Counted from the first letter of the stretch, positions 19,656-29,038 are shown. The stretch: 64,000 nt of DNA from Parasedimentitalea huanghaiensis (GCF_009753675.1 NZ_WQLV01000006.1:124001-188000); one strand, 5' to 3'. Numbers and translations are program-made. The notes: generated by a model from the sequence alone, not told the origin.

Positions 19656-20432
19656 TCAGATAGTCACCACCTCGATCTCATGTTGTGCCAAATACTGGGC
19701 AATGTCATCTGGCGGTGTGGCATCAGAGTAGAAAACATCCATGTCGCCCGAGCAGTCCAATGCAACGGGCGCACGTTTGCCGTATTTCTCGCTGTCAGCC
19801 ACAATGATCTTGATCTGGGCATTCGCCGCAGCAGCGCGGGCGATATTGGCCTCTTCTAGATCGTGCAGCATAAACCCCAGACCTGCGTTCACCGCACCAG
19901 CGGAAAACACTGCAAATTGCACGTTAAGCCGCCCGATCATCTCCAGCGCTTCGGTACCAAATGCCCCACCATCATGTGACCGCAGTTCTCCGCCTGCCAT
20001 AAACACGCGGTTGTTGTTTCGTGTCGCTAGAGCCTGCGCCACAAAGGCGGAGTTGGTAACAACATACAAGTTGCTGTGCTGCTTCAACGCCAGCGCAACG
20101 TAGGCCGTGGTGGAGCCGATATCCAAAAACACGGAATCGCCATCACTGATGGTTGCGGCCACCGCCGTTGCAAGCCTCGTTTTAACTGCGGCATTTGTAT
20201 CCATGCGACTGTGGAATGGCGGTTCCGTCACATCTTCGACCAGATGCACGCCCCCATGTACTTTGCGAACAAGTGCTTTGTCTTCAAGCGTGCGGATATT
20301 GCGACGAATGGTTTCTAGAGTCACACCCAACTGGCCGGCCAAAAAACTGACACGACACGAACCGCCCACCAGGCGAATCTCTCGCAGGATTTCCTCCTCC
20401 CGCTGATTGGTGGTTTGTCCACTTGACTGCAT
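19656..20432 (-). CDS. DeoR/GlpR-family transcriptional regulator
   Basis: 258 aa from ATG 20432 (a GTG at 20453 is an alternative). The N-terminal DeoR helix-turn-helix spans about 10-60 (REEEILREIRLVGG, LGVTLETIRRNI). The C-terminal DeoRC sensor has the phospho-sugar isomerase-like fold (VFLDIGSTTAYVALAL, VTNSAFVAQAL, FGTEALEM). It probably represses the divergent phosphotransferase-oxidoreductase genes and responds to a phosphorylated intermediate. Divergent arrangement over a 160-bp gap with repeats supports local control. Confidence 0.92.
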   Translation of the reverse strand: MQSSGQTTNQREEEILREIRLVGGSCRVSFLAGQLGVTLETIRRNIRTLEDKALVRKVHGGVHLVEDVTEPPFHSRMDTNAAVKTRLATAVAATISDGDSVFLDIGSTTAYVALALKQHSNLYVVTNSAFVAQALATRNNNRVFMAGGELRSHDGGAFGTEALEMIGRLNVQFAVFSAGAVNAGLGFMLHDLEEANIARAAAANAQIKIIVADSEKYGKRAPVALDCSGDMDVFYSDATPPDDIAQYLAQHEIEVVTI

Positions 20433-20481
20433 ATGGTCTCTCGCTGAATTCACGCCGACATTAGGATGCCTTACGCAACAC

Positions 20482-20548
20482 TTAGCTTATGTTCCTTCTC
20501 TGCACATCTGAAAAATGTCTTTTTTAGCTTATATGTGGCTTTATGTGG
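20482..20548. promoter_or_regulatory. Repeats in the DeoR-phosphotransferase intergenic region
   Basis: TTAGCTTAT occurs at 20482-20490 and 20524-20532, and TATGTGG at 20532-20538 and 20542-20548 (10 bp apart, one helical turn). DeoR-family proteins often bind spaced direct repeats, so these are candidate operators. Confidence 0.4.
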
Positions 20549-20593
20549 TTTTTTCTTGACCCAACCAAAACCGCACCGCATGCTAGAGCCATA

Positions 20594-21508
20594 ATGAATG
20601 CCACCCTTTGTTGCAGAGGTTTCAGCATAATTACGCCAGACCACATAACCCGCATTCACAGCCTACCCTGCTGGCACGGCACGCTTACAGTGGATCCGCT
20701 GGACGGTGGCATCACCAACGTCAATTACCGAGTTACGGATGACACCGGCACCTATGTAGTACGGCTGGGCGCGGACATTCCTGAACACCATCTGATGCGA
20801 TTCAACGAATTGGCCGCTAGCCGCGCCGCGCATGCCACAGGGGTAGCACCAGCCGTTGTCTACTCTCAGCCAGCCCTGACCGTGTTGCAGTTCATTCATA
20901 GTCAAACGCTCAGCCCTGCGGATGTGGCCCGTCCCGACATGCTCCCCCGCGTATTGGAACTGGTGAAACGTTTCCATCATGAGGCACCAAAGCACCTGCG
21001 CGGTCCTGCGTTAATCTTCTGGGTGTTCCACGTAATCCGCGATTATGGCTCTACCTTGGATGAGCGAGACAGCGCCCATGGTGCTCTGGTGCAAGAACTT
21101 GTGGATATTGGCGATGCGCTCGAACGGGCTGCTGGGCCTTTTGACATGGTGATGGGGCATAACGATCTATTGGCGGCCAACCTTCTGGATGATGGCACCC
21201 GGCTATGGCTGATCGACTTTGACTATGCCGGATTCAACACTCCACTTTTCGATCTGGGCGGATTGGCCAGCAACAACGGTCTGAGTAAAACGCAGGAACT
21301 GACCATGCTGGAGAGCTATTTCGAGTGTCCAGTCACCGATGATCTTATTTACCGTTATGAGGCGATGAAATGTGCCTCGCTGCTGCGCGAAACCATGTGG
21401 AGCATGGTCTCAGAACTCACCTCATCTCTCGACTTTGACTATGCCGCCTATACCGCGGAAAACCTCGCCCGCTTTCGTGCGGCGCATTCCGATTTCCAGA
21501 ACATCTAA
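20594..21508 (+). CDS. Choline kinase / aminoglycoside phosphotransferase-fold protein
   Basis: 304 aa. Protein-kinase-like small-molecule phosphotransferase. GGITNVNYRV (about 38-47) corresponds to the nucleotide-binding loop. The catalytic segment is MGHNDLLAANLL (Asp in HND), and the metal-binding IDFDYAG follows, as in choline/ethanolamine kinases. The substrate is probably a choline- or amine-like alcohol given the adjacent dimethylglycine-dehydrogenase-like gene. The start at 20594 is tentative; the frame is open to 20543. It sits 9 nt upstream of the oxidoreductase, same operon. Confidence 0.83.
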   Translation: MNATLCCRGFSIITPDHITRIHSLPCWHGTLTVDPLDGGITNVNYRVTDDTGTYVVRLGADIPEHHLMRFNELAASRAAHATGVAPAVVYSQPALTVLQFIHSQTLSPADVARPDMLPRVLELVKRFHHEAPKHLRGPALIFWVFHVIRDYGSTLDERDSAHGALVQELVDIGDALERAAGPFDMVMGHNDLLAANLLDDGTRLWLIDFDYAGFNTPLFDLGGLASNNGLSKTQELTMLESYFECPVTDDLIYRYEAMKCASLLRETMWSMVSELTSSLDFDYAAYTAENLARFRAAHSDFQNI

Positions 21509-21517
21509 GGCCACACT

Positions 21518-23962
21518 ATGACCGAATTCCCAACCAGCGCAAAAACCATCGTGATTGGCGGCGGCATCATCGGCTGTTCGACAGCTTATCACCTCGCCAA
21601 ATTGGGCGTTGAATGTGTGTTACTTGAGCGGAAAAAGCTGACCTCGGGCACCACGTTTCACGCCGCCGGACTGGTCGGGCAACTGCGCAGCAACGCCAAT
21701 ATCACCCAGCTGCTGGGCTATTCGGTTGATCTGTATAACTCAATCGAACAGGAAACTGGGCTGGGCACCGGGTGGAAAATGAACGGTGGGCTACGGCTGG
21801 CCTGTAACCAAGATCGCTGGACCGAGGTAAAACGACAGGCCACCACTGCCCACAGCTTTGGCCTGGAAATGCAGCTACTCACGCCGCAAGAGGCACTGGA
21901 CCTGTGGCCGTTGATGAATATCGACGATGTCATTGGTGCCGCATTTATGCCCACCGATGGCCAGGCCAATCCGTCTGATATCACCCAAGCTTTGGCCAAA
22001 GGGGCCCGGATGGCTGGCGCACAGATATATGAAGATACAAAGGTCATAGATCTTGAGATTAAGGAAGGAAAAATTTGCGCTGTGATCACTGAGCAGGGCC
22101 GGATTGAATGTGAAAAAGTGATCTGTTGCGCCGGACAATGGACTCGCAATTTCGCCGCTCGCTTTGGAGTCAACGTTCCTTTGGTGCCGATGGAACACCA
22201 GTATATGGTCACCGAGCCCATTAACGGTGTGCCCGCCAATCTGCCAACCCTACGGGACCCTGACAGGTTGACCTATTACAAGGAGGAGGTCGGGGGATTG
22301 GTCATGGGAGGGTATGAGCCCAATCCAATTCCATGGGCCACCAAGGGCATCCCAAGAGGGTTCCACTACTCATTGCTCGACAGCAACTTTGATCATTTTG
22401 AACAGTTGGTGGAACTGTCTTTAGGTCGTGTTCCCGCGCTGGAATACGCGGGCATCAAGACCCTGACCAACGGCCCCGAAAGCTTTACTCCTGATGGCAA
22501 TTTCATCATCGGTGAGGCCCCTGAACTGGCTAACTTTTTTGTCGGCGCTGGTTTCAACGCATTTGGCATCGCCGCAGGTGGCGGCGCTGGCATGGCGCTG
22601 GCAGAATGGGTACATAAAGGAGAACCACCGTTCGATTTATGGTCCGCCGACATTCGACGGTTTGGACGCCCACATTTCGACAGCGACTGGATCCGCACCC
22701 GCACAATCGAGGCCTACGGCAAACATTACACCATGGACTGGCCGCATGAGGAAAACCGCTCAGGCCGCCCCTGCCGCAAGTCACCTTTGTACGAAATACT
22801 TAAGGATCAAGGCGCTTGTTTTGGTGAAAAGCTGGGGTGGGAGCGCCCCAACTGGTTCGCAGATGTCGCGCTAAACGAAACGCCACAGGACCAATACAGT
22901 TTTGGCCGTCCAAACTGGTTCAACGCAGTAGGCCGCGAACACCATGCAGCGCGCAACAGCGCCGTACTGTTCGACCAAACATCCTTTGCTAAGTTTGCCC
23001 TCAAAGGCCCCGATGCATTAGAGGCCCTTAACTGGATTGCAGCCAATAACGTAGATCGGCCAATTGGAACACTAACCTACACCCAGATGCTGAATGATCG
23101 CGGCGGCATCGAATGCGATTTGACCGTTGGCCGAGTGGCTGAAGATGAATTTTACATCGTCACTGGAACCGGATTTGCCACTCATGATTTTGACTGGATA
23201 AGACGAAACATTCCCGTCGGTTCAAACTGCCAACTGTTCGACATAACCTCCTCCAATGCGGTGTTGTCGCTGATGGGACCAAGGGCGCGGGATATTCTGA
23301 CGGCTGTAACCCGCGACGACGTATCAAACGAAGGATTCCAGTTTGGCACCCTGCGCACCATTGGCATCGCTGGTTGTCCTGTTCAGGCCCTTCGCATCAC
23401 CTATGTCGGAGAGCTAGGCTGGGAACTGCACCTGCCGGTAGAATACGCCACAACCGTCTACACTGCGCTGATGCAGGCTGGACAGTCACACGGGCTGATC
23501 AATGCTGGCTACCGTGCGATCGAATCCTTACGTTTGGAAAAGGGTTATCGTGCCTGGGGTGCCGATATCGGACCGGATCACACACCAGTTGAGGCCGGGC
23601 TGGGCTGGGCTGTCAAGCTGCGAACCAACATCGACTTCAAAGGTCGCGACGCCATTCAGACGCAAAAGACTCAAGGTGTGAATAAACTGCTTGCCTGCTT
23701 TACCTCTGACCCCGACGTAGTGCTGTTGGGCCGCGAAACCATTTTTCGGAATGGGGAACGGGTCGGCTGGCTGTCCAGTGGAGGTTACGGGCATACAGTC
23801 GGGAAATCTATTGGCTACGGCTACATTCGTGCAGAGGGCGGTGTCTCTGCTGAATATGTGGCATCTGGGGAATATGAACTGGAAGTGGCGACAAAGAGGG
23901 TGCCGTGTAAAGTTCACCTGCAGCCACTCTACGACCCAGCCATGAACAAGGTAAAAACCTGA
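21518..23962 (+). CDS. FAD-dependent oxidoreductase with GcvT domain (dimethylglycine/sarcosine dehydrogenase type)
   Basis: 814 aa. N-terminal FAD domain with GGGIIGCSTAYHL (14-26) and a DAO-fold body to about 385 (AAGGGAGMALAEW). An FAO_M linker and a C-terminal GcvT folate-binding domain (from ~430; SALMGPRAR-like LMGPRARDIL, YVGELGWELH, YRAIESLRLEKGYR) follow. Enzymes of this architecture oxidatively N-demethylate methylated glycines and pass formaldehyde to tetrahydrofolate. The exact substrate is unknown. In related clusters a class III aminotransferase follows; here that gene is wrecked. Confidence 0.9.
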   Translation: MTEFPTSAKTIVIGGGIIGCSTAYHLAKLGVECVLLERKKLTSGTTFHAAGLVGQLRSNANITQLLGYSVDLYNSIEQETGLGTGWKMNGGLRLACNQDRWTEVKRQATTAHSFGLEMQLLTPQEALDLWPLMNIDDVIGAAFMPTDGQANPSDITQALAKGARMAGAQIYEDTKVIDLEIKEGKICAVITEQGRIECEKVICCAGQWTRNFAARFGVNVPLVPMEHQYMVTEPINGVPANLPTLRDPDRLTYYKEEVGGLVMGGYEPNPIPWATKGIPRGFHYSLLDSNFDHFEQLVELSLGRVPALEYAGIKTLTNGPESFTPDGNFIIGEAPELANFFVGAGFNAFGIAAGGGAGMALAEWVHKGEPPFDLWSADIRRFGRPHFDSDWIRTRTIEAYGKHYTMDWPHEENRSGRPCRKSPLYEILKDQGACFGEKLGWERPNWFADVALNETPQDQYSFGRPNWFNAVGREHHAARNSAVLFDQTSFAKFALKGPDALEALNWIAANNVDRPIGTLTYTQMLNDRGGIECDLTVGRVAEDEFYIVTGTGFATHDFDWIRRNIPVGSNCQLFDITSSNAVLSLMGPRARDILTAVTRDDVSNEGFQFGTLRTIGIAGCPVQALRITYVGELGWELHLPVEYATTVYTALMQAGQSHGLINAGYRAIESLRLEKGYRAWGADIGPDHTPVEAGLGWAVKLRTNIDFKGRDAIQTQKTQGVNKLLACFTSDPDVVLLGRETIFRNGERVGWLSSGGYGHTVGKSIGYGYIRAEGGVSAEYVASGEYELEVATKRVPCKVHLQPLYDPAMNKVKT

Positions 23963-24084
23963 GCCCCATATGTAAGGGAGGTGTTCGTTCACATTAGCAG
24001 TTACCCTAAAAAAGCGCCCGAAGGAATCGTTTCAGTGGGAGAGTTTGGAACCAGCTTTCTTGAAGTGGTTACCAGAAATTAAAG

Positions 24085-24735
24085 CTCCGAACAGCTGTTC
24101 AACCGTGCGATGGAGGTCCTTGTCGAAGGGTGCAGCTCAGCCTCTCCGGAGGCCGATGAACAACAAACCCTTCCCACCCTATATGCGCGAAGGCAAAGGT
24201 GCCCGCATTTGGAACGTGTATGGCAGCGGGTTCATCGACTGGCAACTGTCGTTCGGGTGCTTGCCAATGGGGTATGCCCACCCAAAGATCATTGAAATGG
24301 TCGAGGAAAAAGTCGCCAGAGGCACCCGTTTTGCCAATACCGGCACCGAGGCCTGTATGACGGGCCTACGCATGGCGCGTGGGATCACCGGGAAGAGCAA
24401 TGTGCAATATGGGTGTGATCCCGCCAAAACCCGGATACCTGAAACACGCACAAGAACTTTGCCGCGCCTATAACGTATTGTTCTATCTGGATGAGACCGT
24501 AACCGGGTTTCGCGTCCCGCCAGGTGGTGCGGCTACGCTGTATGGATTGCAGCCCGACATCGTGACCTATGGCAAAGTTCTGCACTACGGCAGCCACAAT
24601 GCCCCACGTTTGGGTCTCTACACTGCCAAAACCATGCTTGAAGAGATGAGCCGAGATAGCTTTGCCGGATTCCACAAACTCTCGGTCATTGGTGAGCAGA
24701 TTGCCAAGCGTTTGAATCAGGTGGCACGCGACTAG
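24085..24735 (+). pseudogene. Decayed class III aminotransferase (glutamate-1-semialdehyde aminotransferase-like)
   Basis: Pieces of one PLP enzyme lie in three frames. SEQLFNRAMEVLVEGCSS comes around 24092-24140. Then, in another frame, PPYMREGKGARIWNVYG to TRFANTGTEACMTGLRMA runs about 24170-24380. A third frame follows from ~24400: MGVIPPKPGYLKHAQEL, LFYLDETVTGFR and DIVTYGKVLHYGSHNAP, which retains the PLP-type GKV lysine region. Roughly 100 residues of the core between the second and third pieces are missing, and the C-terminus stops early at 24735. Frameshifts plus deletion make it non-functional. It follows the phosphotransferase and oxidoreductase genes and was presumably part of that operon. 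Confidence 0.85.
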
Positions 24736-24953
24736 GCCAGCCAAACCCAAAGGAGACGGGCTTCCTCCTCTCCTTTATTCACCACAAGATGCTCGACACT
24801 GCTGACAAAATAGACAGCATCCCCAACCTTCGTCTTATTGCTGCTTTCTTCTGCGCCGATGAATTCAACTTCTCCTGATAAAACAAAGAAAAACTCTTCA
24901 CCGCCATGTGATGCCGGCCGTTTTAAGGTTTCAATTTGTTTTGCTGGAAGCAT
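24732..24953 (-). pseudogene. C-terminal cupin fragment of an XRE-cupin type regulator
   Basis: 73 codons encode ETLKRPASHGGEEFFFVLSG through VEHLVVNKGEEEARLLWVW, i.e. most of a cupin barrel as found at the C-terminus of XRE-cupin regulators. A stop sits two codons upstream in frame, and family-like residues (FEPNLTVIYA) continue in a different frame, so the helix-turn-helix half has been lost. It overlaps the end of the aminotransferase remnant by 4 nt. A small stand-alone cupin is possible but less likely. Confidence 0.65.
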
Positions 24954-25290
24954 AAATCACTGTCAGATTTGGTTCGAACAGGGATGAGAACCACACTAAT
25001 GAGCATGAAATTGGCCTTGCACAAGAAAATGCACCCTATCGTCGGAGGCATTTCCGGCCTGTTTTGCACCACCCAACAGCACAACACCACTCAATTTATA
25101 GATTGAGAAACCCACAGCTACAGCAAGCAATGTCACATCGAGATAACTGCAGCATAGTAGATTGAAAATAAACATATTTTCAACTCCTGATGTTATCGAA
25201 CATATCGCACATTTCTCCCTCACTTTTGGAGCGTATTCCTCATCCTGACGGACGGCATGGGCTCAAATATCATATTCCCAAAATTCTTTT
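24954..25290. other. Decayed or non-coding interval
   Basis: No recognisable gene. A 75-codon minus frame (24996-25223) has no ribosome site or family match. The low quality of frames on both sides fits continuing decay of the neighbouring remnants. Confidence 0.5.
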
Positions 25291-25292
25291 AT

Positions 25293-25305
25293 GGATTTTG
25301 TATCC
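25293..25305. promoter_or_regulatory. Candidate GntR operator D, ahead of hydroxyproline operon
   Basis: GGATTTTGTATCC, inside the larger inverted repeat ATGGAT-N5-ATCCAT (25291-25307), about 110 bp before the DapA-like gene. It matches GGATA-N3-TATCC at 9 of 10 arm positions. Confidence 0.5.
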
Positions 25306-25410
25306 ATTATCCCTTATCACACATCCAACGCCTACTTCAGGGCCCAACATACATCTCAAAAACCCGCCAGCGCGTTAGCTGACAGAGATCCGACTCCGAA
25401 AGGGAAACCT

Positions 25411-26370
25411 ATGTCCAAGATTGTTTTTTCCGGCACCATGCCTGCCCTGATGACACCCTGCAAAGCAGACCGAACCCCTGACTTTGATGCGCTGGTCAAA
25501 AAGGGCAAAGAGATGATCGATGCCGGCATGTCGGCGGTTGTCTACTGCGGATCAATGGGGGATTGGCCGCTTCTGACTGATGCCGAGCGTATGGAAGGTG
25601 TAGAACGTTTGGTCGATGCTGGCCTGCCAGTGGTTGTTGGCACCGGGGCTATCAATTCCAAGTCGGCCGCGGCTCATGCGGCTCATGCCCAAAAGGTCGG
25701 CGCGGCCGGCCTGATGGTCATTCCCCGTGTCTTGTCGCGCGGTTCTTCTGCGACTGCGCAGAAACATCACTTTAAGGCCATTCTTGACGCAGCGCCTGAT
25801 GTGCCTGCGATCATCTACAACAGCCCGGTCTATGGCTTTGCCACCCGCGCTGATCTGTTCTTTGCCCTGCGCGCTGAGCACAAGAACTTGATTGGGTTCA
25901 AAGAATTTGGCGGTAAAGACGACCTGCGTCTGGCGGCGGAGCACATCACCAGCCAGGATGATCAGGTTACACTGATGGTTGGCGTTGACACCGAAGTTTA
26001 CCATGGCTTTGTCAATTGTGGTGCCACAGGTTCGATCACCGGAATTGGTACTGCGCTGCCCAAAGAAGCCCTGTTGCTTGCAGCCTTGGCGCAAAAGGCT
26101 GCCAAGGGGAATGCCGAAGCACGTAAGCGGGCGCTGGAATTGGAAGAAGCCTTTGGCGTGCTGGCCAGCTTTGACGAGGGCACCGATCTGGTCCTGTACT
26201 ACAAGCATCTTCTCGTACTGAACGGCGAAGAAGAATACACCCTGCATTTCAACGAAACCGACGTGTTGAGCGATGCGCAGCGGAACTACTGTGAGCAGCA
26301 GTATACCCTATTCCGCACATGGTTTGCTGATTGGTCCGCTCAGGGCGGAATCATTGCAGAATGCATGTAA
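25411..26370 (+). CDS. DapA-family lyase, probable pyrroline-4-hydroxy-2-carboxylate deaminase
   Basis: 319-aa class I aldolase fold of the dihydrodipicolinate synthase family. The Schiff-base lysine is Lys164 (IGFKEFGG), and the general-acid Tyr is Tyr136 (IIYNSP). In hydroxyproline clusters this family member deaminates delta1-pyrroline-4-hydroxy-2-carboxylate to 2-oxoglutarate semialdehyde, and the neighbours make that the best call over lysine synthesis. GAAAGGG precedes the ATG at 25411. Its last 10 nt overlap the epimerase. First gene of an operon reaching to 32670. Confidence 0.85.
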   Translation: MSKIVFSGTMPALMTPCKADRTPDFDALVKKGKEMIDAGMSAVVYCGSMGDWPLLTDAERMEGVERLVDAGLPVVVGTGAINSKSAAAHAAHAQKVGAAGLMVIPRVLSRGSSATAQKHHFKAILDAAPDVPAIIYNSPVYGFATRADLFFALRAEHKNLIGFKEFGGKDDLRLAAEHITSQDDQVTLMVGVDTEVYHGFVNCGATGSITGIGTALPKEALLLAALAQKAAKGNAEARKRALELEEAFGVLASFDEGTDLVLYYKHLLVLNGEEEYTLHFNETDVLSDAQRNYCEQQYTLFRTWFADWSAQGGIIAECM

Positions 26371-27317
26371 TCGACAGCCATACCGGGGGTGAGCCCACAC
26401 GGGTTATCCTTGATGGTGGCCCTGATCTGGGATTGGGGCCGCTGGCCGAACGCGCACACCGCCTGGCCACTGACCATGTGGATTTCTACCAGTCGGTGAT
26501 ACTTGAACCACGCGGCCAGGTGGCCATGGTGGCTGCCATGCTTGTGGAGCCTGAAGACACAAACTGTGTGACAGGTGTCATCTATTTCGATGCGGATGCT
26601 GTGTTAGGCATGTGTGGTCATGGCACCATTGGATTGGCTGTCACATTGGCCCACCTCGGAATGATCAAGGTTGGAACGCATAAGATTGAAACCCCAGTGG
26701 GCGTGGTTCAGGTTGAACTGTCTGATGCCAATACCGTCACAGTCACCAACATTGAAAGCCGCCGCGTTCAAAAACAAGTTGCAATCCAGGTCGACGGATT
26801 GGGTAGCGTCAGGGGTGATCTGGCCTATGGTGGCAATTGGTTCTTTATCGTTGATCGAAGTCCAATTCCCGTAGAACCCAGTAATATCCGAGCGCTGACG
26901 GATGCTGCCATCGCCATACGCGACGCCACCATATCCGCAGGTATTTGCGGCGAGGCTGGCGAACCCGTAGACCACGTCATTTTTCAGGACACATCTCCTA
27001 AGGAAGGAGTGCATAGCCGTAACTTTGTGCTTTGCCCCGACGATACCTATGATCGTTCACCCTGTGGCACTGGCAGTTCCGCGCGTTTGGCCTGCCTTGC
27101 CGCTGATGGGCTGCTTAGCCCCGGAGATGAAATCATCCAGGAAAGCGTGATCGGCAGCCCATATCGCCTGTCGTATCAACCCGGTCCCAATGGCGGGGTC
27201 ATCCCGACCATCACCGGCCAGGCATTCGTTATGTCCGAAAGCACATTGATTTTCTCAGAGAACGACCCGTTCAAAAACGGCATCTCACTCAGCACGAACA
27301 CGAAGAGCCCGGATTAA
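26361..27317 (+). CDS. 4-hydroxyproline 2-epimerase (proline racemase family)
   Basis: 318 aa. Proline-racemase superfamily enzyme with both catalytic cysteines: Cys85 in MCGHGTIG and Cys235 in DRSPCGTGSSA. A Cys/Cys pair is the signature of racemases and epimerases, here interconverting trans-4-hydroxy-L-proline and cis-4-hydroxy-D-proline, the first catabolic step. It starts inside the end of the DapA-like gene (GAATGC ATGTAA junction), so translation is coupled. Proline racemase activity cannot be ruled out by sequence, but the context points to hydroxyproline. Confidence 0.9.
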   Translation: MHVIDSHTGGEPTRVILDGGPDLGLGPLAERAHRLATDHVDFYQSVILEPRGQVAMVAAMLVEPEDTNCVTGVIYFDADAVLGMCGHGTIGLAVTLAHLGMIKVGTHKIETPVGVVQVELSDANTVTVTNIESRRVQKQVAIQVDGLGSVRGDLAYGGNWFFIVDRSPIPVEPSNIRALTDAAIAIRDATISAGICGEAGEPVDHVIFQDTSPKEGVHSRNFVLCPDDTYDRSPCGTGSSARLACLAADGLLSPGDEIIQESVIGSPYRLSYQPGPNGGVIPTITGQAFVMSESTLIFSENDPFKNGISLSTNTKSPD

Positions 27318-27379
27318 CCGGGTCACATTTTCTGTCAGTCCACAAGACAGACCAAAAAGTTTCAACAAGAGGAATGCAA

Positions 27380-28444
27380 ATGAAACTAATCTCTACACTT
27401 ACCGCGGGTGCGGTTGCTCTCGCCATCGCCAGCCCAGTTACTGCTGCTGAAGTCGAATGGAAAATGACCGCAGCCATCGGCGAAGGGTCTTTCCTGTACC
27501 AAAACTTCATGGAGCGTTTCGCCAAGAACGTTGGCATGATCACTCAGGACCGTGTGGAAATTCAGCCCTTTGGTGCCGGTGTTCTTGCGCCAGCCTTTAA
27601 GGCGTTTGAAGCTGTTCAGGATGGCATCGTAGAAGCCGGTCACTCAACCCCGTCTTATCTGGTCAACCAGGACCCAACCAACGCCATTTTCGCCAGCTTC
27701 CCCGGTGGCATGTCCCCCGAGGCAACAATGCACTGGGTATACGAAGGTGGCGGCGAGAAGATGCTGCAGGATTTCCGCCGCGCCGACATGGGGCTGCACA
27801 GCCTTGTTGTTGGCATCGGTACGTCTGAAATCATGGCGCACTCGAACGTGAAAATCCAAACCATCGAAGACCTGAAGGGCGTTAAGTATCGCACATCCGG
27901 TGCCTTTGCTGCGGTTCTGCAGGAAGAGTTCGGTGGCGTGCCAACGGTTGTTCCGGGCAACGAAATCTACACGCTGCTGCAGCGTAAAGGTGTTGATGCC
28001 ATCGAGTGGTCGACCCCAGGTGCGAACATCTCCGAAGGCTTCCACGAAGTCGCGCCATACATGATCATGCCTGGCGTCCACCAGCCGTCGTTCCTATGGG
28101 AAGTGTTTGTGAAGCAGGAAACTTGGGACGCGCTTCCAGGCGATCTGCAAAACCTGATCACAGCAGCCGCCAAGCTGAGCACCTATGAAAGCTTCACTCG
28201 CTTTGGCGACAGCGACATCAAAGCCATGGCTCAGTTCCGCGACACCAAGGTCGAAGTGGTACTGATGGACCGCGATGCCTCCGAAGGTATCCGTGAAGCT
28301 GGCCGCAATTGGGCCCGCGCCAAGGCTGCCTCACTGGCCGAAGGTGGCAACACCCGCATGCAGGAAGTTCTCGACAGCTATCTGGCTTACCAGGCTGATT
28401 GGGCTGCCAACTCCAGCTACCTTGTTCGCGACTCCGCCGAATAA
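27380..28444 (+). CDS. TRAP transporter substrate-binding protein (DctP type)
   Basis: 354 aa with a signal peptide (residues 1-22, TAA/E) and the DctP fold: GAGVLAPAF, ATMHWVYEG, the RTSGAFAAVLQEEFGG segment with the carboxylate-binding Arg, and VDAIEWSTPG. The last is a feature of the subgroup taking mannitol-, lactate- or amino-acid-like ligands. Hydroxyproline is the inferred ligand from context. AAGAGGA lies 6 nt before the chosen ATG; the ATG at 27374 would have no spacing. Confidence 0.9.
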   Translation: MKLISTLTAGAVALAIASPVTAAEVEWKMTAAIGEGSFLYQNFMERFAKNVGMITQDRVEIQPFGAGVLAPAFKAFEAVQDGIVEAGHSTPSYLVNQDPTNAIFASFPGGMSPEATMHWVYEGGGEKMLQDFRRADMGLHSLVVGIGTSEIMAHSNVKIQTIEDLKGVKYRTSGAFAAVLQEEFGGVPTVVPGNEIYTLLQRKGVDAIEWSTPGANISEGFHEVAPYMIMPGVHQPSFLWEVFVKQETWDALPGDLQNLITAAAKLSTYESFTRFGDSDIKAMAQFRDTKVEVVLMDRDASEGIREAGRNWARAKAASLAEGGNTRMQEVLDSYLAYQADWAANSSYLVRDSAE

Positions 28445-28456
28445 CTTAACTGACCA

Positions 28457-28486
28457 AAGATGGCCGGCACACCCGTCGGCCATCTT
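28457..28486 (+). other. Intercistronic hairpin between TRAP dctP and dctQ genes
   Basis: Ten-bp perfect stem AAGATGGCCG / CGGCCATCTT with a 10-nt loop and no T-run, immediately after the binding-protein stop. Such hairpins typically protect the 3' end of binding-protein mRNA and raise its level above that of the permease genes. Confidence 0.65.
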
Positions 28487-28501
28487 ACGACGGAGACTTT
28501 C

Positions 28502-29035
28502 ATGACATTCTTTCGAAACAGCGCCGAGATGCTATCAGCATTTCTTGGGGTTATAGGCAGGCTGACCATTTTCTGTCTGATTGCCGCAATGCTATATGAG
28601 GTTGTTGCGCGCTATGCCTTTGGTGCGCCGACCCTTTGGGCGTTTGACATTTCCTATATGTTGAACGGGTCCATCTTCCTGCTGGGGGCCGCCTATTCTC
28701 TGCGCGAGGACGCTCATGTGCGTATTGATTTTCTGTCGCAGAAGTTTCCACTGCGGGTGCAGCAACTCTTGAATGGGTTGATCTATCTGCTGGTGATGGC
28801 GCCGATCTTTGGCGCGTTTACATGGGTGGCTGGCTCCAAAGCGTATAAGGCCTTTGCCAGTGGCGAAGTCGAAGCCGTCAGCCCATGGGCTCCGTTGGTT
28901 TGGCCCTTCTATGCGGTGATTGCGATCGGATTGCTGGCCTTTGCCCTGCAGTTTGTCCTGGAAGCCATCAAATATCTATCCGGCGAAAAGTGTCCTGGCG
29001 GCACCGATGCCGAACTGCAAGACTTGGAGTCTTAA
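28502..29035 (+). CDS. TRAP transporter small permease (DctQ type)
   Basis: 177-aa integral membrane subunit with four hydrophobic segments (about 15-35, 48-65, 86-108, 128-155). DctQ features include the RYAFG motif near 38 and the REDAHVRID motif near 68-76. It forms the membrane complex with the large subunit encoded 3 bp downstream. CGGAG precedes the ATG. Confidence 0.92.
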   Translation: MTFFRNSAEMLSAFLGVIGRLTIFCLIAAMLYEVVARYAFGAPTLWAFDISYMLNGSIFLLGAAYSLREDAHVRIDFLSQKFPLRVQQLLNGLIYLLVMAPIFGAFTWVAGSKAYKAFASGEVEAVSPWAPLVWPFYAVIAIGLLAFALQFVLEAIKYLSGEKCPGGTDAELQDLES

Positions 29036-29038
29036 TCC

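Noticed and set aside
24996-25223. 75-codon minus-strand open frame
   Set aside because: No ribosome site, odd composition and no family resemblance, in a region of decaying genes.
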